A stretch of DNA of 47,062 bases, taken from NCBI GenBank assembly GCA_004352715.1, contig SCFE01000023.1, forward strand, positions 2,113,530-2,160,591, in the 5' to 3' direction. The notes below the pieces were generated by a model. The model was given only the letters and a program-made list of their open reading frames with translations. It was not told where the DNA came from and did not search any database. Origin of the DNA: Hofstenia miamia. Taxonomy: Eukaryota > Xenacoelomorpha > Acoela. The translations under genes and the position numbers were made by a program. Of this stretch, positions 41,100-47,062 are shown piece after piece. The stretch's first letter is position 1. Every line of letters starts with the position of its first letter.

Positions 41100-43730
41100 C
41101 CTTGTTTCTACAACTGTGAAACTACTAGTGGCACCCATTCTTAAAGACGCACAGATACTAGATTAAACTTTCTGCTATTCCTGAGCTTTGTGTTACCAAC
41201 AAATATTCCGCTAAATATGAATATGATTGTGTGGAGAAAGTTTTGAAGCACATGAACGAGGAACATGAGTAGTTGACTGAAATTCATGAACTTCGGCACC
41301 TTGGCAAAATTTCCAAGAGCACGGTTAATTACGTTCAATACTGCTTGGGCAACCTGAAAGTTGTTGAATAGAATCAGACTACTGAATGATTTTTTCCTTT
41401 TGGTTAAAGGAAAAACTAACCGTGTGTACCTGCAGAAATCGCTTCCACCGGAAGAACGTAACAAAGAGCAAGTTGTCCTAAAGAAGAGAAAGCAGCTGAT
41501 TGAAGAGCAAGGTGGATCAAGGAAAGAACTGTATACATCAGGAACCTCGAGTTGTTCTTTAAAGGAGAAAAGGTCGTCCTGTCAAATTGACAAGCTGATG
41601 CGTTTCTATCACTTCTTCTTTGTAATGTCCAAAACATTGTGAGTATTGAACACTGTATAACTGTGGGGAACCTCATCGCCTGTAAAATGCCCAGCTTCGT
41701 TCTCCTTACAAAAACTTGGTTAGATGAATCAACCAGTGATAGTGCTATCCTTGTTGGGGCCTTATTCTGTTATCAACCGTCTTGATCCAAGCATTGGTTT
41801 GCACTGTAGTTTGCTGTTGGCTGGTCACAATGAAACATTGAAAGTCTCCCGGATTATTGAAGCCCGTACAGCTCCGTCTGAGGTTTTAGTATCATGACTT
41901 AATGAATATCATGCTAAAATTTTATCAATCATCCTCATTTATAATCCCCCTTATGGTCCTAAGTTTCATGTGCCTAAAGCTGCCCTGGTGAATGAACTTC
42001 TAGAGATAGTCTCTTTTGTCTCCTATTACTGCTCAGATAATAAATAGTCTGTCCCGGTTTCACATTGAGCAGGTAATTCTTGGAGATTTTAACTTGCCGC
42101 AGATTCAGTGGGATACCCTATCTTGTGCCCGTGTATCGGACCAAGTGTTAATTGATTATCTGGTACATGATTGTATGTTTCACCAAATCGTTGATTCTCC
42201 AACTTGACTTGATGTTCTGCTCTGAACATCTCCGCCACGATTTTGAAATCCTCAACTGCGACTTGGTTGAACTGTGTCATTCGAATATTTCTGTTTTTCC
42301 TGATGTCTGGTTATCAAGGCTACTCACAGGGCCATTTCGTGCAACATATTGAGAAAGTGAAAGCGCCGATGTGATCTACCATTATATTACAGCTCAGCGA
42401 CTGTTCAATAAACTAAGAACTGCTGAGAAAAGTGATGCTTCTTGTGACCATATCAGTCAACTAAAGACTGAAGTGGAAATTCTAGTGGACATGGACAAGG
42501 CAATCCTACTGAATCAAAGCAAATTCTTCTCAACAACTGAAGCTTTCTCTTTCCTCAAGCAGTTGAATGGCAAGAGTGCATATCCAGCACATATGACATT
42601 AGACCCATCCACTGCTTCAACGAGTCTTGAAAAGGCAGTGCTGTTCAACAAGCATTTCAATTCCGTGTACATTTTAGATGACCCCCTGGAAGCGCCTGAT
42701 CTAAATTTTGCATCAGAACACTGTGACATTCGCCTTAGTGAAACAGGTCCCTCAGTTGAAGAACTCACAATACTCCTGGGCGAAATACCCGATGTTACCA
42801 CAGTGGCTTGTGATTAGTTCCTCCAACCGTCCTGAAATGCTCAGCTACATTTCTGTCACCTTTTGTATTTGTATCAATCCAGTCATGGAAATGCTGGCCT
42901 TCTTACTGGAAATGTGCGCACGTCACTCCTGTTCATAAGAAGGGTTCTAAATCTAATATTCAAAACTACGCCCGATATCCATCCTTCCACGTTTGTCCTT
43001 TGTATTCGAGAAGTTATTGTTCAGTTACATTTATTCAAAAGTGAGAAATCGTTTAAGTGCTAATCAGCATGGGTTCATGAAAGGCCGGTCGACGGTTACC
43101 CAATTAGTCCTGTTATTTGACAAACTTTATTCCAACTATCATGATACCATTGAGCAAATAGTAACTTAACTGGATATCCATAAGGCCTTAGATTCAGTCA
43201 ACCACAGAATCCTGATTTTAAACCTGCAAAAGTTTGGATTTGATAATGATGTGCTCTCCCTTCTTGCTAGCTACCTATCCTCCCGCTCACATAAAGTCAA
43301 CGTCAATGGTTGCCTGTTGGGTCATCTTTGTGTGTACATTGGAGTACCACAAGGTGTCCTCGGACCAATCCTGTTCTTATATTGACAATCTTCGTACCAC
43401 ACCACTTTACTCGCTCTCTGTTGGTTTTGCTGATTACACTAAGCTCATATCTTCCTCGGCGCAGATTTTCGAGACGACCCAATTTGATCTCAACCGATTT
43501 ATTGGACTGGTCTACCACGAATGAATTAAAATGCCATCCTGACAAATGTTTTTATCTCTGCAAAGACCAATGGTTCTCTTCATTTAGGTGATAACATCAT
43601 TCAGGAATTGCTGTCAGCAAGTGACCTTGGATTTATTGTCTCTAGCGATCTCAAATAGAAGCTTCACATAAGTTCAAAACTGGCAAAGGCACGTATGGGT
43701 TACCAATATTTACTCTTCGAAAATTCAGCA
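41100..43730 (+). mobile_element. LINE, family B: ORF1 end, endonuclease and RT (decayed, near full length)
   Basis: A GC-richer plus-strand LINE with blocks in the expected order. ORF1 C-terminus at 41400 (NRVYLQKSLPPEERNKEQV). Endonuclease at 41690 (CKMPSFVLLTKTWLDESTSD, the L.ETWL block), 42070 (HIEQVILGDFNLPQIQWDTL, the GDFN block) and about 42240. Region before the RT at 42400-42800 (FLKQLNGKSAYPAHM). RT at 43060 (SANQHGFMKGRSTVTQL), 43165 (LDIHKALDSVNHRIL, motif A with D present but F lost), 43335 (YIGVPQGVLGPILF, motif B) and 43425 (GFADYTKLIS, motif C decayed from YADD). Numerous frameshifts and stops. Base composition unlike the surrounding AT-rich DNA suggests more recent arrival than the other fragments. 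Confidence 0.8.
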
Positions 43731-43734
43731 TTAA

Positions 43735-43905
43735 TACTATGTTACTATTCTTCAAACTCATAAAAAACCTACCACATTATCATAAACAGAAATCAAGATT
43801 AAAATTTTTTGCATCGTTAAGTATAAAGAAAAATTTTAAGGGAATCCTTCCTTAATGTTGCCATTTGATGCTGCAAGTCATTACTTAACCTCAAACCGCC
43901 TTGTG
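43735..43905 (+). mobile_element. LINE fragment related to the 19.2-kb copy (part 1)
   Basis: Plus-strand pieces FFKLIKNLPHYHKQKSRLKF and KNFKGILP match FFKLVKNLPPYNSIK... and the KKKVLKKSFINVAI region of the 19.2-21.0 kb LINE. About 470 bp of unrelated sequence separates it from its continuation. Confidence 0.6.
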
Positions 43906-44375
43906 TCCATTTTAAAGGACAAATCGTTTTTAAACATTTACAAAGAATTTTCTACAGCCTATTAGCAAATTTGAAATTCGTGGTAAATGGACAGGTCTAT
44001 TGGAGAATATTTTTTAATTTAATATTGAAAATTTCTATCAAAGCGTATTGTTGTGGCTGAAGTTGTTGAAAACATTAAGTTTTGTTTGAAAATTTCGAAT
44101 TTTTGAAGAATATTTCAATTCTCTTCATACCTAATGTTATATATTTACAAAGATTTGAGAGGATGAAAGCAACAAAGAACTTTGAGTGGTTTTCAAATTT
44201 GCAAAGATATCCCAAACCCATTGATTCGTAGCATGGGCAAACTCAGAGGTCATGGAGCCGAAGGGATAGGCTTCGATGGGACAGTGCCACGTCGCGGATT
44301 ATTAAGCAATGCGTTAACAGTTTTTGAGCTGTAAGCGTTTAACAATTGTTATATGATCATGAAAATTCTTCAAAA
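43906..44375. other. Unassigned segment splitting a LINE
   Basis: About 470 bp between two parts of the same LINE. A GC-richer portion at 44225-44300 (GGTCATGGAGCCGAAGGG) is not recognised. Likely an inserted element or rearranged piece. Confidence 0.35.
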
Positions 44376-44690
44376 ATCCTCAGGCTGTTTAAGATTAAGG
44401 AAATATAAAATATTGAAAAATTGCAATCTTTTAAGAACGTATCTAAAAATTTTATTAAAAATGTATATTTCTCGTAAATCATGTCTAGGATACAAATTTT
44501 GCAATAATGACAATGTGTAAACTGATATTTGAAATAGTCAGAAATATTTGTTTTGTAATTATTGTGCATAGTTATTTCGGGAATTTTTATGACGGTATAA
44601 ATTACCAGTTACTTAATTGAAAACAATTATCTGAATTTTGTGCTTTATATTACTGAATTAAGTTTGATACTTTGAAACAGATTTAATAAA
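44376..44690 (+). mobile_element. LINE fragment related to the 19.2-kb copy (part 2, 3' end)
   Basis: LRTYLKILLKMYISRKSCLG then YKFCNNDNV matches FKKRLKIFLKQKY...SWLGFKFYNNDY of the 19.2-21.0 kb element. The following non-coding ATTACCAGTTACTTAATTG corresponds to ATTATCAGTTATTGAATTG there. Confidence 0.65.
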
Positions 44691-45066
44691 TACATGTAAA
44701 TACATAAGTAAAACCTAAAACACACAATCTTTAGAGAGTATGTTAAGGGGGTTGGGTTGGGGTTACATTGCTTCAATATTAAAATTCCATTGTTTCTCAC
44801 ATTTCATATGCTACTACATAAATTCAGAGAGTTAGAACTGCATATTTCCCTAATATTTCAAATTGCACCTATCCCTTTCTGAAAACACCACAACATAGAG
44901 GAACGGCTCCTCTTTGTGAATTCTATCTGACCTTCCACACTGCGCCCCTTAATAAAGATTGAGCGTTCTGGTTAGAGAAAAAGAAGTTGTTTGGATTAAT
45001 TATATTTTAAATGGATTATCTTTTTTTAATAGTTTTATATTCTGCGTGCTTATTTTCACTGTACAA
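44691..45066. other. Unannotated stretch
   Basis: No gene or repeat recognised. Confidence 0.5.
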
Positions 45067-45082
45067 CGTATATATATATGAT

Positions 45083-45428
45083 GACATTATTTAGCCGCTG
45101 AAGGCATACAGCACTACAAAAAGAATAAAAACAAGTCAAGTTTTACGACAGCGAGGACAGTCACAGGAGATGAAATAGGCGCAGATGGAAGAGTAGGCGA
45201 AGTTGGAGAAGGGCTCTGCAAACAGGAAAGACATCAACGATTTCTTGAATCTCGGCGGTGGGGAAAAAAATCAATGGGTGTTGAAGCAGGAGTACAAGCA
45301 CTATTGAAAAACGAGTGAAGGGTGTGATGTTTCTTGGGACGAAGAATGTAGAAGATGACAACATCATCAGAGCGAGTAGAGCGGGAATTAGAGAACGTAA
45401 TGAAATCAAAAGGATCAAGATCCAATTC
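45083..45428 (-). mobile_element. LINE 3' end, family C (copy 2)
   Basis: Second copy of the family at 31517-31949, same orientation: LDLDPFDFITFSNSRSTRSD, LHSFFN.AC, and ICAYFISCDCPRC-type end. It has internal deletions relative to copy 1. Its end, GCGGCTAAATAATGTCATC, has the poly(A)-signal hexamer altered to AATAAT and abuts a (TA)n array at 45068-45079. Confidence 0.75.
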
Positions 45429-45430
45429 AA

Positions 45431-45443
45431 TATATATATATAA
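45431..45443. repeat. (TA)n microsatellite between two LINE fragments
   Basis: Short TA array at the 3' end of the minus-strand fragment at 45444-45605. Confidence 0.85.
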
Positions 45444-45605
45444 TAAAAGACTTTATTAAGCCGGTTAGGGCGGAACAGAACAGGAAATACCACATGTTTT
45501 GGTAACGCTAAAATCAAGATGGTTGTCAGAGGACCAAGTAGACAAATGCTCAAAATCAGAAGAAACGTTAGAAGCAAAAGACCAGCCAAAATATAAAATC
45601 GCCTG
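45444..45605 (-). mobile_element. LINE fragment: RT motif D joined to a 3' terminus
   Basis: The minus strand reads SDFEHLSTWSSDNHLDFSVT then KT, the RT block L..L..Ws..N.l.fn..KT. It is fused directly to a 3' end CCGGCTTAATAAAGTC that resembles the GCGGCTAAATAAAGTC end of family C. The coding part between is deleted. Confidence 0.6.
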
Positions 45606-45635
45606 TTTATTATACAGGTTAATTAGATTTCAGTC

Positions 45636-45866
45636 ATGCCTGCAGCTAATCTTTTGCTTGATGATTTGCAGAAACTGCCTGACGCCCAATTTACTACGGT
45701 GGTTGGTGCTTTAAAGAAGAATACCATCATCTCTCTCCTTCGCCAAGCTGTCAACGTCAGCCCTTCCAAAGTTGTCTTATCATCTCTTTCAGACTCTTTT
45801 GCTAAGCTCATCTCCGATGTTTCGTCCATGCATTCTCAAATGTTCTCCTACAGTGCTTCTAATTAA
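45636..45866 (+). mobile_element. LINE ORF1 N-terminus (truncated copy)
   Basis: 76 codons from ATG at 45636 (MPAANLLLDDLQKLPDAQFT). It aligns throughout with the N-terminus of the ORF1 at 46471: LPDAQFTTVVGALKK versus LSDAQFASAVGGLKK, then AIISLLRQAV-type and LSSLSDS blocks and SQMFSYSA. It has lost about eight residues in the Ser/Thr spacer. After FSYSAS the sequence leaves homology and meets a stop, at the junction with a minus-strand LINE 3' end. A hairpin and ATTAGATTTCAG precede the ATG. Confidence 0.8.
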
Positions 45867-45869
45867 ACT

Positions 45870-46265
45870 GTATAATAAACAGGCAAATATGTATATATAC
45901 ATTATTTACGAATTACATACTTACAAATATACAATAAAAATGTACACAAAGCTACTTACAATAAATATACAAATAAAATTACAATACAATAAAATTAGAA
46001 AACAATTTCAATTAAAAAAACTTAAAAATTAAAAACATAAAAGTTTTCGCCATGTATTTAATTTATTTGAATATCCGTATTTAAATTGATTAGCAACAGG
46101 TTTTCTTTTAATAATTTCTTGATCTTATGTAATGATGAAGACTTACATGCATTTTGTGGTAGATTATTCCAGATTTTCGCCGTTGTTGTTGTGAAGGCAC
46201 CTTTCCAGTAATTGTTGTTTATTTTAAATTTATTTATACATTTCTCTGTTCTTTTGTTTACATTG
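45870..46265 (-). mobile_element. LINE 3' end fragment
   Basis: The minus strand at about 46220-46080 reads NNNYWKGAFTTTTAKIWNNL then PQNACKSSSLHKIKKLLKEN, the W..LP......s...FK..L end of a LINE ORF2. It is sandwiched between two plus-strand ORF1 copies. The 3' side is A/T-rich without a clear tail. Confidence 0.65.
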
Positions 46266-46417
46266 GAAAATTTACATATACAGCTTTTTTTCTATTTATT
46301 TACAATTTTGTACATATTTACAAGACATTTGTATTTCGTAAGTTAAGATGTTGCTAAGATGTAAATGTAAACCAATTTGCTGTTTATCGATTCATGGCAC
46401 AGATTGATCAGTTAAAT

Positions 46418-46433
46418 ACTCTATTTATAGAGT
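46418..46433 (+). promoter_or_regulatory. Hairpin in ORF1 leader
   Basis: Perfect inverted repeat ACTCTA-TTTA-TAGAGT, 37 bp before the ORF1 ATG. The other ORF1 copy has a different-sequence hairpin (CCTGT-TTATTAT-ACAGG, 45602-45618) in the same position relative to a shared TTAATTAGATTTCAG. Confidence 0.4.
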
Positions 46434-46470
46434 TTTTCTATCTATTTTTTTTATTAATTAGATTTCAGCT

Positions 46471-47062
46471 ATGCCCCCAACTTCGCTGTCCGACCTCAAA
46501 AATTTGAGCGATGCCCAGTTTGCCTCCGCTGTTGGTGGTCTGAAGAAAGACGCCATCATTTCGTTGTTACGCCAAGCGGTCTCTGCTCTCTCTACCTCGA
46601 CTCCGTCCACCAATGATGGCCCTGGCGTCATATCATCCTTATCTGACTCCCTAACAAAGCTTTCCTCTGATGTTTCCTCTCTGCAATCCCAAATGTTCTC
46701 CTACAGTGCTGCTGCCTCGCGTTCTGTCTCATCTCTCCCCAATAATCCTGCTCCGAGTTTCACACCCGTGCTTGCTCCTCCTTCTGCTCTACCGCATCCT
46801 CCCAAGCAGTCTATCCCTTCATCAACTAACCGTAATCGTCCTCGTCCAGTTTTTGGTTCTAGTGCTTCCTGCCGTCTCCCTGCTGTTCCTATTAGTTCAC
46901 TTCCGCCGCCTCCCCGCAAAGCTCATATCTATGTTGGCCGTTTTGCTGCTTCTGTGTCCACCTCAGATGTTGCTGACCACCTTCGTTCGTCCTCTCTACA
47001 ATTTGATGATGTCATTTCCATTCCTCCACGTCCTGACTCTCCATTTGTATCCTTCCATGTTG
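46471..47062 (+). mobile_element. LINE ORF1, intact and open to the window edge
   Basis: ATG at 46471 opens at least 197 codons with no stop to the last base. Layout: N-terminal helical part (LSDLKNLSDAQFASAVGGLK), a Ser/Thr spacer, a heptad-like LSDSLTKLSSDVSSLQSQM that could form a coiled coil, a long Pro/Ser-rich linker, then KAHIYVGRFAASVSTSDVAD, the start of a domain resembling the RRM/PHD-like nucleic-acid-binding fold of LINE ORF1 proteins (h.(V/I).(R/G)....s..dl...L). ORF1 proteins package LINE RNA (known). The segment is strikingly GC- and CT-rich compared with the window, and undamaged, so it is likely the youngest element. The remainder is outside the window. Confidence 0.75.

Noticed and set aside
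45161-45589. 142-codon minus-strand hydrophobic frame
   Set aside because: It crosses a TA array and two different LINE fragments in a frame other than the homologous ones; a shadow.
46701-46919. Minus-strand Gly/Arg-rich frame
   Set aside because: Antisense shadow of the Pro/Ser-rich linker of ORF1.
1-47062. CRISPR array, bacterial operon, riboswitch or prophage
   Set aside because: The window is eukaryotic with spliced genes and LINEs; no spaced repeats or bacterial signals were seen.

Overview
This is a eukaryotic, almost certainly metazoan, genomic window. It is AT-rich (roughly 70% by eye), with long (TA)n microsatellites, assembly gaps, introns with GT...AG boundaries and a dense layer of decayed transposable elements. 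The genes are animal-type housekeeping genes. The repeats (several non-LTR retrotransposon families, Penelope-like elements, hAT, P/THAP9-like and pogo/Tigger-like DNA transposons) suggest an invertebrate, but I cannot name the phylum from sequence alone.

Three protein-coding genes are well supported, all on the minus strand in the middle of the window. In transcription order they are: a DNAJC30-like mitochondrial J-domain membrane protein (exons 33397-33662 and 32459-32732); TRAPPC2/sedlin of the TRAPP vesicle-tethering complexes (29942-30250 and 27909-28031); and RBM19/Mrd1, a six-RRM factor of 18S rRNA processing (exons between 27439 and 21150). For each gene the exon phases close exactly, giving deduced proteins of about 179, 143 and 812 residues. 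TRAPPC2 and RBM19 lie head to tail, 470 bp apart, and 305 bp of that is one pogo-like MITE. Before that insertion they were only about 160 bp apart.

The left third (1-21 kb) is mostly repeat debris. It holds LINE fragments in both orientations, two Penelope-like fragments (one with a GIY-YIG domain, one followed by a hammerhead-like 3' motif), a THAP9/P-element-like transposase remnant (15.47-16.34 kb), a nearly intact LINE reverse transcriptase broken by one in-frame stop (19.2-21.0 kb), and hAT-type MITEs. A possible TRAF-type zinc-finger exon pair is at 10.5-11.0 kb.

The right third (31-47 kb) again holds LINE pieces of several families, MITEs with visible 8-bp target duplications (31.2 kb, 37.4 kb), and at the right edge two copies of a LINE ORF1. 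The last is GC-rich, open and runs off the window, so it is probably the youngest element here. (TA)n arrays repeatedly sit at retroelement 3' ends, and four of the five runs of N have a (TA)n array on at least one side.

I see no cellular system that is clearly new. The observations most worth following are the transposon-separated TRAPPC2-RBM19 pair, a tiny RBM19 intron built of a decamer repeat carrying GTAAGT motifs, the hairpin plus ATTAGATTTCAG leader shared by two ORF1 copies, the Penelope 3' motifs, and an unassigned 55-codon reading frame with a MITE at its 5' edge.
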